Origin: an uncultured Bacteroidales bacterium
Lineage (GTDB): Bacteria > Bacteroidota > Bacteroidia > Bacteroidales > UBA932
Direction: 5' to 3'
Length of the DNA stretch: 64,000 nucleotides
NCBI GenBank assembly: GCA_944325445.1
Contig: CALVAG010000005.1
Span: 93,152 to 157,151, forward strand
Shown in pieces: positions 1 to 8,375 of this stretch (position 1 is its first letter; the number at the start of each line of letters is the position of its first letter). Under the pieces are notes generated by a model. The model was not told where the DNA came from. It did no database searches and saw only the letters and a list, made by a program, of their open reading frames with translations. The translations under genes and the position numbers were made by a program.

Positions 1-242
1 CTGTGGAGATGATGTTCCTTGCAGATGAAGAGAGATGCCTCACATGCGAGCTTCCGCAGTTCGTAGAGTTGGAAGTCACATACACCGAACCGGCCGTAAA
101 AGGCGATACCGCCTCGACCAATGCAATGAAAGAGGCTGTTCTGGAGACCGGTGCAAAGGTTATGGTCCCTCTCTTCATAAATCAGGGTGAAGTTATCAGA
201 GTGAAGACAGAAGACCGCTCATACGGTGAGCGCGTAAGATAA
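1..242 (+). CDS. efp: Elongation factor P, C-terminal part (5' end outside window)
   Basis: EF-P binds between the ribosomal P and E sites and relieves stalling at polyproline stretches. Only the last ~80 codons are present. They match domains II-III of the family: the conserved run [14 protein letters not shown], then [19 protein letters not shown] and a terminal YGERVR. The N-terminal domain with the modifiable loop residue lies before the window, so its type of modification cannot be judged. The frame is open from base 3 with no start expected here. The gene ends 28 bases before a lipoprotein gene on the same strand and may be co-transcribed with it. Confidence 0.93.
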   Translation, partial: VEMMFLADEERCLTCELPQFVELEVTYTEPAVKGDTASTNAMKEAVLETGAKVMVPLFINQGEVIRVKTEDRSYGERVR

Positions 243-270
243 ACCGAACAACAACTTACCTATTTAACCG

Positions 271-1722
271 ATGAAAAAACTATCAGTTCTGATTTTGTCC
301 ATGCTCGTGTTATGCGGGTGTGGACAATTTTTTTCCGAGCACGCCGAAATCAAGGGCGAAACCATCGACAAACTTATCGAAAACGGGAATTTCAAAGAGG
401 CGGAAACTCTTATAAAATTCAAAATCGCCGGAGAAGAGCTCACCAAATCCGAAGAGTACGACCTGCTCATGAAGGTAGATATCATGAACAGAATCAGGAG
501 AGACTTCAGGCTCGACGATTCCACTGTCACGGCAATGATTAAAGAGTATTATCCGGAAGTCACTCCGCAAGAGCTTGCAAAATGGGAAGAGAGCGGTGCG
601 CTCGAGTGCAAGATGATTGACGGCGAAAAGAGATACTTCAATTCGGCAGCACGGAACCTATTCAGGATAAGCAAGGAGGCACAGTCCAAATATGAACAGA
701 TAAAAGGGAGACAGTCAGATGAACTGGATCTGTTTTTAAGCCGATATATTCCGGACGTTGTAAAGGCCGCCAAGGCAAGAAGCGGCATCACCGGCACTAT
801 GGTCATGCCTGTGAAGATGAAAATCCGCTATACGATAACGGTTCCTGCCGGAGAGGTTCCCGAAGGGGAGATCATAAGGGTATGGATGCCCTATCCGCGC
901 AACAATGCAAAGCATAAAAATATAAAATTGCTTTCGACAACCCAGCCGGAGTATATAATCTCGCCCGAATCTTACGCCCATAAGAGCATCTACATGGAAC
1001 AGCCGGCAAAAAAGGAGAGCGATGCCGTATTCGGGTATGAATTGAGCTATACTTCATATAATATATTCTTCAATTTCAAACCGGAAGACATCAAGCCATA
1101 TGATACCGAAAGCGAACTCTACAGAAAATATACGGGCGAGAGGAAGAGCCACATCATATTCAGCGACAAAATCAAAAGTCTTACAGACAGTCTTGTGGCC
1201 GGAGAAGAGAATCCGTATTTGAAATGCGTAAGAATTTTCGACTATATCGCCGAAAATTATCCGTGGGCAAGCGCAAGAGAATACTCTACCATAGAGAACA
1301 TACCGGAATACGTGCTTGAGAACAGACATGGAGATTGCGGACAGGTGACCTTGCTGTTCCTTACAATGGCCCGTTATGCAGGAGTTCCCGCAAAATGGCA
1401 AAGCGGTTGGATGATGCATCCGGGCGAAGTAAACCTGCATGACTGGGGTGAAGTCTATTTCGAAGGAATCGGATGGGTCCCCGTAGATCAGTCATTCGGA
1501 TTTGTCCGCGGCGGAAATGACGACGATGTGCTTCATTTTTACACAAAAGGGCTCGATGCATACAGATTTATCGTAAACGATGACTTTTCTGCGGATTTCT
1601 ATCCCGCAAAGATTTATCCGCGCAGCGAGACGGTGGATTTCCAACGCGGAGAAGTCGAATGGAAAGGCGAAAATCTCTACTTCGGCCGTTGGTATTACAA
1701 TATGGAGGTAGAATACGAATAG
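271..1722 (+). CDS. Transglutaminase-like domain lipoprotein
   Basis: Predicted exported lipoprotein of 483 residues. The N-terminus is a hydrophobic signal with a lipobox-like LCGC, giving Cys17 as the probable lipidated residue. The C-terminal half is a transglutaminase-like (papain-fold) domain with a complete catalytic triad in context: Cys356 (HGDCGQ), His390 (LHDWGEVYF) and Asp406 (VPVDQSFG). The region before it (~250-340) resembles the beta-rich N-domain that goes with this family in Bacteroidota. Such proteins are usually annotated as putative proteases or cross-linking enzymes; the substrate cannot be told. The stop codon overlaps the GTG start of the next gene, so the two are probably translationally coupled. 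Confidence 0.85.
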   Translation: MKKLSVLILSMLVLCGCGQFFSEHAEIKGETIDKLIENGNFKEAETLIKFKIAGEELTKSEEYDLLMKVDIMNRIRRDFRLDDSTVTAMIKEYYPEVTPQELAKWEESGALECKMIDGEKRYFNSAARNLFRISKEAQSKYEQIKGRQSDELDLFLSRYIPDVVKAAKARSGITGTMVMPVKMKIRYTITVPAGEVPEGEIIRVWMPYPRNNAKHKNIKLLSTTQPEYIISPESYAHKSIYMEQPAKKESDAVFGYELSYTSYNIFFNFKPEDIKPYDTESELYRKYTGERKSHIIFSDKIKSLTDSLVAGEENPYLKCVRIFDYIAENYPWASAREYSTIENIPEYVLENRHGDCGQVTLLFLTMARYAGVPAKWQSGWMMHPGEVNLHDWGEVYFEGIGWVPVDQSFGFVRGGNDDDVLHFYTKGLDAYRFIVNDDFSADFYPAKIYPRSETVDFQRGEVEWKGENLYFGRWYYNMEVEYE

Positions 1723-2372
1723 TGGCAGAAAAAGCAGAAGAACAATATATTGCCAGATTCTCGCAAAAGCAGGATCCAGTCCTGGAGTGGATAGAAAAGC
1801 AGACCCATCTGCGTACCAACTACAGCAGGATGCTGTGCGGGCCTGTGGTAGGCAAATTTTTGGAGATGTTTGTAAAGGCTCTCTCTCCGGAACGGATTCT
1901 GGAGATCGGAGCCTTTACAGGCTATTCCACAATATGTCTTGCCAGAGGGCTCGGGGAAAACGGCCATTTGGATTCCGTGGAACTGAACGATGAGCTTGAG
2001 GATCTCATATTGCAGGGATACGAAAAGGCCGGACTCAGCAGGAAAATCACTCTTCACATAGGCGATGCAAAAGAGATTATAGAGAATCTTGGCCATGAAT
2101 ACGACCTCATTTTCATGGACGCCAACAAACGGGAATATCTTCTCTATTACGAATTGTGCATGAAACGCCTCAAGCCGGGAGGCTATATAATTGCAGACAA
2201 TGTTCTATGGGACGGTAAAGTCTACACCGACCCGCTGCCGAAAGATGCGCAGACCACAGCCGTGTACAAATTCAATGAATTCGTCGCCTCCGACCCGAGG
2301 GTGGAAAATATAATCGTTCCTCTCAGGGACGGCATAAATATCATAAGGAAACTACCTGTAGACCAACTCTGA
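1722..2372 (+). CDS. SAM-dependent O-methyltransferase (class I, COMT-like)
   Basis: Predicted 216-residue cytoplasmic methyltransferase of the Methyltransf_3 family (catechol/caffeoyl-CoA O-methyltransferase type). Motif I is EIGAFTGYS (61-69), an acidic SAM-ribose ligand is Glu88, and the metal-binding acidic residues fit Asp133 (FMDAN) and Asp159 (IIADNVLW). I chose the GTG at 1722, which shares a base with the upstream TAG; an ATG at 1659 in the same frame would overlap the lipoprotein gene by 64 bases and add a tail homologues lack. The natural substrate is unknown. Its 3' end overlaps the convergent M16 protease gene by 21 bases. Confidence 0.88.
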   Translation: MAEKAEEQYIARFSQKQDPVLEWIEKQTHLRTNYSRMLCGPVVGKFLEMFVKALSPERILEIGAFTGYSTICLARGLGENGHLDSVELNDELEDLILQGYEKAGLSRKITLHIGDAKEIIENLGHEYDLIFMDANKREYLLYYELCMKRLKPGGYIIADNVLWDGKVYTDPLPKDAQTTAVYKFNEFVASDPRVENIIVPLRDGINIIRKLPVDQL

Positions 2373-3602
2373 CAAATGGTCTCTCCCCAGTACTTCGCAA
2401 GCCACCTTCATAATCTGCTCGGAGGTTATAGCTTCCACGAGCTGTTCCGTATAGCCGAACGGATAGAGCTTGTCATATATCAATAGGGATTTGCCTGCGG
2501 CAAGTACCCGGGATTCCGCATTGTCGTGCGATATATAAAGTTGTCCCACGAACTGTTTCTTGGCTTTTTTCAGCTCATTTTCGGAGAAAGGGACTCTGCA
2601 TACCCTTTCCAGCTCTCTGTAGACCAATGAGCGGCATTTGTCGAGCAATGCCCTGTCGCAACCGAAATAGATGGAAAAAATACCGGTATCGGTATAAGGG
2701 GTATAGTTCGCCTCAATATTGTAGACCATGGCATAGCGTTCCCTTAAAAGCATGTTCAATCTGGAATTCGACGCAGGCCCTCCCAAAATATTGCACAACA
2801 GCGTAAGGGCGTTTCTGCGCCAGCCGTCGTAATAAGAGTAGGCGGAAGCCCCTATAATGCAGTGGGCCTGATGATTCCTTTTAGAGACTTCCAACACGAA
2901 ATTTTCGCCCGCGAGATGGGAAACCGTATTTTCGTCTGCGTCCGCCTTTACATCATTCCCCTCTTCTGCACGGAAATCGAGCTCGACCTCTTTGGAATAA
3001 TATTTTGCAAGGCTTCGCTTTATATACTTTGCCGCATCTCTTTCATTCACATCGCCGGCAATGCTCAGCACCATATTCGAAGGGACGAAGTATCGTGTAA
3101 GAAACTCCGACAGCAATTGCGGCGTTATCCTTTTCAGGCTTTTCTTCTCGCCAAGAATTGCCATCTGCAGAGGATGCCCTTTAAAAAGAAGAGTCTCGAA
3201 ATGGTCGTAGATGGATTCCGCAGGAGAGTCCTTATATGAAATTATCTCATCGTAGATTACAGAGCGCTCCTTGTCGAGTTCCTTTTGAGGGAAAGATGAA
3301 GTCAGGGCCAGTTCCAGCAACAGATCTACGGACTTCGCAAAATCTTCCTTCATTACCGTGGAATAGATGACTATATCCTCTTTTGTAGTGTAGGCGTTAA
3401 GCTCTCCCCCCTCTCTTTCCAGATAATCATTTATACTTTTGGAATCCCGTTTCGGAGTCCCTTTAAAAAGCATGTGCTCCACAAGATGGGCCATACCGTT
3501 ATACTCGCTTTTTTCATTCCTCGTTCCTGCTTTCACGGTCAGTGCGCAACGCACCACCTGCGAAGGAGAGTGCATACAAGAGACTCTCAATGAATCATTC
3601 AT
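2352..3602 (-). CDS. M16 family zinc metalloprotease (pitrilysin/MPP-like)
   Basis: Processing-protease-like M16 enzyme of 416 residues, the single-module length typical of the M16B subfamily. The inverted zinc motif HLVEH is at 39-43 and the third ligand fits Glu119 (YDEI), 76 residues downstream, as the family requires. The second half has the usual non-catalytic M16 domain, including an R-Y pair near 290 (LLRERYAMVYN). There is no signal peptide, so a cytoplasmic role in peptide turnover is likely. The gene follows an exported protein gene of unknown function (gap 15 bases, same strand) and converges with the O-methyltransferase gene. Confidence 0.92.
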   Translation of the reverse strand: MNDSLRVSCMHSPSQVVRCALTVKAGTRNEKSEYNGMAHLVEHMLFKGTPKRDSKSINDYLEREGGELNAYTTKEDIVIYSTVMKEDFAKSVDLLLELALTSSFPQKELDKERSVIYDEIISYKDSPAESIYDHFETLLFKGHPLQMAILGEKKSLKRITPQLLSEFLTRYFVPSNMVLSIAGDVNERDAAKYIKRSLAKYYSKEVELDFRAEEGNDVKADADENTVSHLAGENFVLEVSKRNHQAHCIIGASAYSYYDGWRRNALTLLCNILGGPASNSRLNMLLRERYAMVYNIEANYTPYTDTGIFSIYFGCDRALLDKCRSLVYRELERVCRVPFSENELKKAKKQFVGQLYISHDNAESRVLAAGKSLLIYDKLYPFGYTEQLVEAITSEQIMKVACEVLGRDHLSELVYR

Positions 3603-3617
3603 CTCAAAAATCTAAAA

Positions 3618-4475
3618 TCATTTAAGGTAAACCGCAATTTTTTCCAGCTCCGCCTTGAGGAAGCCTTTTGGGGCCTTGCCTGTAACCTTCTGTTTTCTAT
3701 AATAGAAGAGTTCATTCGTATCGGTACTTATAAGCATCTTGTAGCAGTAAGAGCCCCGCTGCCCCGGCTTTGGGGCCACGCACAGCGACACGAGCGTCCT
3801 TGCAGCGGCCCTCTCCAGTGCATCGCACACCGCATCTTCGTCCGCAACCTCACCTGCCCCGCACAGTATCTCCTCGGCCTGCCCGCCTGTAAGGAGTGCC
3901 GACAAATCATTTTCGTTTACAAGCAATTTCATCCCGTTTATTTCCGACAATCTGTTGGAATACCACGATATTCCCATAAACGAGGCGAACTTCCTCTTCT
4001 GCAGCCTCGAAATATGAGTCTGGATAATATTGACATAGGCACCCAGGTATGGAATTATGGAACTTCCGTCATCGTCTATGGAATTGAGCGGCAATGTCAG
4101 TATATCGTACATGGCATCTATTCCCTCTTCTGCCTCCGGCCCGCCCTTAAGCAATGACAAAAACTCCATGGACGGCTCGTTCTCCTTTTTGAAAACGCCC
4201 GCCGTCCTTATCATAAAGTAATATGATGTATCGCATTTCAACTCTTCGAACTGCTCCTGACTGCAGAACTCTACCGGACACAGTTTCCAGTTCTCTTTCA
4301 TTGCATTTTCTAAAGAGAGGTTGAAGAAAGAGTGGTTGTCGATAACGACTTTGACCGTTTTTCCATCAAAATCCGCCAGATTTGCCCTTTTGGCGAAAAG
4401 AGCGGATTGTGCCAGAGAATCCGCTGCAAAAAGCAACAAGGCAAGAAACGGAAATAAAAATCTTCTCTTTTTCAT
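3618..4475 (-). CDS. Unknown exported protein
   Basis: I do not recognise a named family. The 285-residue product starts with a clear Sec signal (MKKRRFLFPFLALLLFAADSL, cleavage near AQS) with no lipobox, so it is probably periplasmic. Residues ~38-110 look alpha/beta (DGKTVKVVIDN, then YYFMIRTAGVF), followed by a helical stretch (~145-175, IIQTHISRLQKRKF) and a final part with YCYKMLISTD and ELFYYRKQKV. It is co-directional with the M16 gene downstream and diverges from dnaX. A Bacteroidota-type -7 box (TAATTTTG, minus strand 4504-4497) lies 22 bases before the start. Confidence 0.7.
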   Translation of the reverse strand: MKKRRFLFPFLALLLFAADSLAQSALFAKRANLADFDGKTVKVVIDNHSFFNLSLENAMKENWKLCPVEFCSQEQFEELKCDTSYYFMIRTAGVFKKENEPSMEFLSLLKGGPEAEEGIDAMYDILTLPLNSIDDDGSSIIPYLGAYVNIIQTHISRLQKRKFASFMGISWYSNRLSEINGMKLLVNENDLSALLTGGQAEEILCGAGEVADEDAVCDALERAAARTLVSLCVAPKPGQRGSYCYKMLISTDTNELFYYRKQKVTGKAPKGFLKAELEKIAVYLK

Positions 4476-4496
4476 TTAGCCATGACATTTCAAATG

Positions 4497-4504
4497 CAAA
4501 ATTA
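4497..4504 (-). promoter_or_regulatory. -7 promoter box for the unknown exported protein gene
   Basis: Reads TAATTTTG on the minus strand, matching the Bacteroidota consensus TAnnTTTG. It lies 22 bases before the ATG at 4475. No convincing -33 TTTG was seen at 18-22 bases upstream. It sits just beside the rightward dnaX box. Confidence 0.4.
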
Positions 4505-4515
4505 GAAAATATTCT

Positions 4516-4523
4516 TACTTTTG
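4516..4523 (+). promoter_or_regulatory. -7 promoter box for dnaX, implying a leaderless or near-leaderless mRNA
   Basis: TACTTTTG fits TAnnTTTG exactly and ends only 6 bases before the dnaX ATG at 4530. Transcription in Bacteroidota usually begins some 4-7 bases after this box, so the mRNA would start at or next to the start codon. A clear -33 TTTG is lacking. Confidence 0.45.
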
Positions 4524-4529
4524 CGGTAG

Positions 4530-6200
4530 ATGGAACGATTTATAGTATCGGCGCGCAAATACAGGCCGAATAATTTCCTCTCGCTCATAGGACAGGAGAG
4601 TATTGCAACCACACTTAAAAATTCGATAAAAAGGGGGCAGCTCGCCCATGCTTATCTTTTCTGCGGTCCGAGAGGCGTAGGCAAGACCAGTACGGCCAGA
4701 ATTTTTGCCAAGACAATAAACTGCATGAATCTTTCGCCGGATCTGGAACCGTGCGGAGAATGCGAATCATGCAGATCTTTTGCAGAAGGGCGTTCATATT
4801 GCATTCATGAGCTGGATGCGGCATCGAACAATTCGGTTGATGATATACGGCTTCTTACCGAAAAGGTGAGAATCCCGCCTCAGATAGGCAAATACAGCGT
4901 ATATATAATAGACGAGGTGCACATGCTCTCCTCTGCGGCATTCAATGCCTTTCTAAAGACCTTGGAAGAGCCGCCGGCACATGCCATTTTCATCCTCGCG
5001 ACAACAGAGAAGCACAAAATCCTACCCACAATCCTGTCCCGCTGCCAGACTTATGATTTCAACCGCATTTCAATCAAGGACATTGTCGGCAACCTCTCTT
5101 CAATCGCACAAAAAGAGGGGATAGAGATAGATTCGCAGTCTCTTCACATAATAGCCCAGAAGGCAGACGGGGCAATGCGCGATGCGCTCACGCTGTTCGA
5201 CCAGACCGTGGCCTTTTGCGGGACAAAGGTAGAGTACAGCCAGGTAATCAAAAATCTGAATGTCCTCGATTATGAATACTATTTCTCGATTATAGAGAGT
5301 TCGCTGCACGGAGATTTTTCAAAATCGCTGCTCCTTTTCGATGAAATCCTGTCAAAGGGGTTCAATGCACTCTACTTTGTAGGAGGATTGAGCAGCCATA
5401 TGAGAAATCTTATGGTCTGCAAAGATGTATCTACGATGAAGCTGCTCGAAGTTGCACCGGCTTTGGAGGAGAGATATAAAGAGCAGAGCGGGAAATGTTC
5501 CGTAAAATTTCTATACGATGCACTCGCCATTACCGTAAAATGCGAATCCGAATATAAGGCAAGCGGGAATCAGCGTCTGCTGGTGGAATTCATGCTTATA
5601 AAACTTGCAAACCTTTCGGATGCTCCTGCAAGGAGGACGGATTCCACGGAAAACAGCGCGGCAGAGACAGCGGCTGCCCCAAAGCAGGCCGCCGCACCTC
5701 AACCTGCAATTGAAACGGAGGCTGCGCCTCAGGCGGAAAAAAAGCATAGAGGAATATCTCTCAAAGAGATGCTTAAAAGCGCCGAAGAGCACAACAATCT
5801 AAAAGCCAAAAGAGAAGAGGTCACAGAAGAGCAACAGGTAAACGAAGAGGGGCTGCAGCAGGCCTGGCTGAAAATGGCCGAAAGCCAAAAGGCCTATCCG
5901 CGGCTCGGACTTGCAATAAAAAATTCCAAACCCCAGCTCGAAAGCGACGGATGCTCGGTTCTGTTTTATGTCAGCAATCTTGTACAGAAAGAGTGGATAG
6001 AGCGCAACGCTATGGAGACCTTGAACAACTTTCTCAGAAAAGAACTGAAAAACAGAAACCTGAATATCATCATAAAGATCAAGGAGGTAGAACAGACCTC
6101 AAATAAACTCTATCTGCCGCAGGAAAAGGCCGAATATATCTTCAAAAATTACCCTGAGGCAAATGAATTGAGAAAAGATTTGGATTTGGACATAAAGTAA
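4530..6200 (+). CDS. dnaX: DNA polymerase III subunits gamma/tau
   Basis: Clamp-loader ATPase; tau also joins polymerase cores and helicase. The 556-residue product has Walker A GPRGVGKT (46-53), a four-cysteine zinc site (Cys65, 75, 78, 81), Walker B DEVH (128-131), and the collar domain to about residue 370. An Ala/Pro/Gln-rich linker (~375-402) leads to a tau-specific tail with a KEWIERNAMETLNN-type region. The start MERFIVSARKYRP agrees with family N-termini. Codons 403-405 contain the slippery heptamer A-AAA-AAG, and a -1 slip meets TAG two codons later, predicting a 406-residue gamma form (see separate entry). lptB follows after 6 bases. Confidence 0.96.
   Translation: MERFIVSARKYRPNNFLSLIGQESIATTLKNSIKRGQLAHAYLFCGPRGVGKTSTARIFAKTINCMNLSPDLEPCGECESCRSFAEGRSYCIHELDAASNNSVDDIRLLTEKVRIPPQIGKYSVYIIDEVHMLSSAAFNAFLKTLEEPPAHAIFILATTEKHKILPTILSRCQTYDFNRISIKDIVGNLSSIAQKEGIEIDSQSLHIIAQKADGAMRDALTLFDQTVAFCGTKVEYSQVIKNLNVLDYEYYFSIIESSLHGDFSKSLLLFDEILSKGFNALYFVGGLSSHMRNLMVCKDVSTMKLLEVAPALEERYKEQSGKCSVKFLYDALAITVKCESEYKASGNQRLLVEFMLIKLANLSDAPARRTDSTENSAAETAAAPKQAAAPQPAIETEAAPQAEKKHRGISLKEMLKSAEEHNNLKAKREEVTEEQQVNEEGLQQAWLKMAESQKAYPRLGLAIKNSKPQLESDGCSVLFYVSNLVQKEWIERNAMETLNNFLRKELKNRNLNIIIKIKEVEQTSNKLYLPQEKAEYIFKNYPEANELRKDLDLDIK
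5738..5749 (+). promoter_or_regulatory. Candidate programmed -1 frameshift site in dnaX (gamma production)
   Basis: In the tau frame the codons are GAA AAA AAG CAT AGA, so the heptamer A-AAA-AAG (5738-5744) sits in the same register as the proven E. coli dnaX site. After a -1 slip the next codons are GCA (Ala) then TAG (5747-5749). Product: 405 shared residues plus Ala. A GGAGG lies at 5717-5721, 16 bases upstream, which is farther than the E. coli stimulator. A small hairpin (ATCTCT-CAA-AGAGAT, 5756-5770) begins 11 bases downstream. With seven A residues in a row, transcriptional slippage is an alternative route to the same product. Position in the linker just after the collar domain is where gamma should end. 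Confidence 0.6.
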
Positions 6201-6206
6201 TTCGAC

Positions 6207-6968
6207 ATGCGCCTATATTGTACAGACTTGGTTAAGAAATATGGAATGAGAACCGTTGTAAAGGGGGTTTCGATAGAGGTTGAACAGGGCGAAATAGTAG
6301 GCCTGTTAGGCCCTAACGGTGCCGGAAAAACCACAAGTTTTTACATGATTACCGGACTCATAAAGCCGAATGGAGGGAAAATTTACCTCGATGATGAAGA
6401 TATCACCGAACTTCCCATGTACAAAAGAGCGCAGAAAGGGTTGGGCTACCTTGCACAAGAGGCATCCGTATTCAGGAAACTGAGTGTCGAAGATAATATA
6501 ATGGCAGTAATGGAACTCTCGACAATGACAAGGGAGGAACGCAACGAGAGACTTGAAAATCTGATTCAGGAATTCGGCCTGCAGAAGGTGAGAAAAAGCT
6601 ACGGAATCCAGCTTTCGGGAGGCGAAAGAAGACGCTGCGAAATAGCAAGGGCCCTTGCCATAAATCCCAAATTCATTTTGCTGGATGAGCCGTTCGCCGG
6701 AGTGGACCCGATTGCGGTAGAAGACATCCAGCACATTATCGCCAAGCTGAAGACCAAGAACATAGGTATTATCATAACGGACCACAACGTGCACGAGACG
6801 CTTGCAATTACAGACAGAGCCTATCTGCTTTACGAAGGCAGCATACTCGAAAGCGGCACAGCGGAAATGCTTGCCAACAATCCCGAAGTAAGGAAAAAAT
6901 ATCTCGGCCAGAATTTCGAACTCCGTAAAGCGGTATTGCACGAGAGAACCCCGGAGGAGGCGAATTAG
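6207..6968 (+). CDS. lptB: LPS export ABC transporter ATPase LptB
   Basis: Cytoplasmic ATPase that powers the LptFG/LptC bridge moving lipopolysaccharide to the outer membrane. The 253-residue product carries Walker [10 protein letters not shown] (35-43), Q-loop in LAQEASVF, signature LSGGE (136-140) followed by [10 protein letters not shown], Walker B LLDEP (158-162) and the H-loop TDHNV. The family hallmarks [19 protein letters not shown] and [11 protein letters not shown] are present. A short C-terminal extension (~14 residues) is beyond E. coli LptB length. It lies 6 bases after dnaX and its stop overlaps the convergent M23 gene by 4 bases. No other lpt gene is in the window. Confidence 0.95.
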   Translation: MRLYCTDLVKKYGMRTVVKGVSIEVEQGEIVGLLGPNGAGKTTSFYMITGLIKPNGGKIYLDDEDITELPMYKRAQKGLGYLAQEASVFRKLSVEDNIMAVMELSTMTREERNERLENLIQEFGLQKVRKSYGIQLSGGERRRCEIARALAINPKFILLDEPFAGVDPIAVEDIQHIIAKLKTKNIGIIITDHNVHETLAITDRAYLLYEGSILESGTAEMLANNPEVRKKYLGQNFELRKAVLHERTPEEAN

Positions 6969-8254
6969 CTCTCTCTATTCCGGGCCGGGGAAGCCAGAAG
7001 ATCAAGCATTTTCTCTACATATTTAAGCGTAGAAAGGCTGTCCAGTTCTCTCTTTGCAGAATCATACGTTGCAAGAAACGCATCCATATTCTCCTTGCTT
7101 ACAGGGCCTACAGAAGGGCTTTCCATCTTTAACGGATCTATTGGAGTCCCGTTTTTCCAAACCCTGAAATCCAAATGGGGACCTGTAGACGCACCCGTAC
7201 TTCCTACATATCCTATAACCTGTCCCTGTTTGACTCTTACGCCTTTTTTAATTCCTTTCCCGTACCGGCTGAGATGAAGATATGCCGTAGTATAAACGGA
7301 ATTATGCCTGATTTTCACAGTATTTCCGCCTCCACCGCCCCATCCTCTGCTTATAACGGTACCATCACCTATCGCTACCACAGGAGTTCCCATAGGCGCT
7401 GCATAATCTACCCCGGTATGCGGCCTGACAACCTTATAAATAGGATGTTTTCTCCTATATGTAAACCTGGAGCTTATCCTTGTAAAGTTCAGAGGGGCCT
7501 TTAAAAAGGCCTTTCTCAGACTCTCTCCCTTTTCATTCCAATAGAGGCCGCTGTTGTCGCCGTCCTCGAACATCACGGATTTGTACAGAACACCGTTGTG
7601 AATGAATTCGCAATAGCTCACATTATCTACATCTATGAATTTGCCGTCGTATGAGAGTTCATCATAGACGACTTTGAATGAATCTCCCTTTTGCAATGCG
7701 AAAAAATCTATTGTCCAAGCAAATATATCCGCAAGTTTGAGTGCCAGCACAGGCGTTGCCTCGGCTGCGGCTATATCGTTCCAGAGCGAGGTATTTATCT
7801 CTACCTCCGCATACTTCCTTTCGGTATCTATCTCCTTGTCCAATATCTTCACATACACCGAATCTTTCAATGAGAAGAGCACATTCGACATGGCATCCCT
7901 CTCATAAAGGAAGTATGATGCGTCGCCCCTGTTATCCGCAGAATCCTTTTTGTAAAAGAACTCATAGCCGTTTCCTATCTTTATCTTTCTTATATCGAAT
8001 ATGCCTTCGCTCGAATTTATTACCCGCTGAAGTTCATTGTCATCGAGCCCCGCCTTATACATAAGCCCGCCGAAGTAATCTCCATTCTTTACAGAACCCC
8101 GTTCGCATATATAATTTTCCACCTCTATTCCATATCTAACCTCTCCGCAATTCTGCCCTGCGGGACTCTCCGTAACGGGGAGCTCTGATTTACATGAAAC
8201 AAAAAAAACAGAGGCAAGAAAGAGACAAAAATATTTTCCGACAAATGCTCTCAT
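6965..8254 (-). CDS. M23 family peptidoglycan endopeptidase lipoprotein
   Basis: Predicted outer-envelope lipoprotein (429 residues) with lipobox FVSC (Cys21). The C-terminal LytM/M23 domain begins near residue 280: [16 protein letters not shown] supplies the HxxxD zinc motif, and GPHLDFRVW supplies the second motif, in which the usual second His of HxH is Asp. The spacing and the G-rich loop (GWGGGGGN) are otherwise normal, and this HLD variant is known to me from other Bacteroidota proteins of this type. The middle region resembles the OapA/LysM-like part of MepM-type enzymes. ATG at 8254 is chosen; the frame extends two codons to a TTG. It faces away from mraZ across a 157-base regulatory gap. 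Confidence 0.9.
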   Translation of the reverse strand: MRAFVGKYFCLFLASVFFVSCKSELPVTESPAGQNCGEVRYGIEVENYICERGSVKNGDYFGGLMYKAGLDDNELQRVINSSEGIFDIRKIKIGNGYEFFYKKDSADNRGDASYFLYERDAMSNVLFSLKDSVYVKILDKEIDTERKYAEVEINTSLWNDIAAAEATPVLALKLADIFAWTIDFFALQKGDSFKVVYDELSYDGKFIDVDNVSYCEFIHNGVLYKSVMFEDGDNSGLYWNEKGESLRKAFLKAPLNFTRISSRFTYRRKHPIYKVVRPHTGVDYAAPMGTPVVAIGDGTVISRGWGGGGGNTVKIRHNSVYTTAYLHLSRYGKGIKKGVRVKQGQVIGYVGSTGASTGPHLDFRVWKNGTPIDPLKMESPSVGPVSKENMDAFLATYDSAKRELDSLSTLKYVEKMLDLLASPARNRES

Positions 8255-8321
8255 AGTCAATAGAATTAAAAAGACAGAACCAATTTATGAGCGTAAAGTT
8301 AGTATTATAAATTTATTTGTC

Positions 8322-8371
8322 GATAAAATTGTGGAAAAATTTGTAAAATTTTGGAAAAAAATGGAAAAGTT
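8322..8371 (+). promoter_or_regulatory. Phased decamer repeats before mraZ, candidate MraZ operator
   Basis: Four direct repeats lie exactly 10 bases apart: TGGAAAAATT (8332), TGTAAAATTT (8342), TGGAAAAAAA (8352) and TGGAAAAGTT (8362). A fifth, weaker copy GATAAAATTG (8322) is in the same phase. E. coli MraZ binds TGGGN repeats with the same 10-base period just upstream of its own gene. These repeats end 5 bases before the -7 box and cover the -33 zone, as a repressor site would. Alternative reading: phased A-tracts that bend the DNA. Confidence 0.6.
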
Positions 8372-8375
8372 TCCC

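Noticed and set aside
1659..1721. Upstream extension of the O-methyltransferase to ATG 1659.
   Set aside because: It would lie fully inside the lipoprotein gene and add residues not expected in the family; the GTG at 1722 in the TAGTG overlap fits better.
5605..5802. A 65-codon +1-frame open frame within dnaX as a separate gene or +1 frameshift product.
   Set aside because: It is a low-complexity Arg/Gln-rich shadow of the linker; the slippery heptamer favours -1, not +1.
8255..8321. Promoter of the M23 gene in the 8255-8321 region.
   Set aside because: Best match TAACTTTA (minus 8301-8294) deviates from the consensus and has no -33 partner, so it is not listed.
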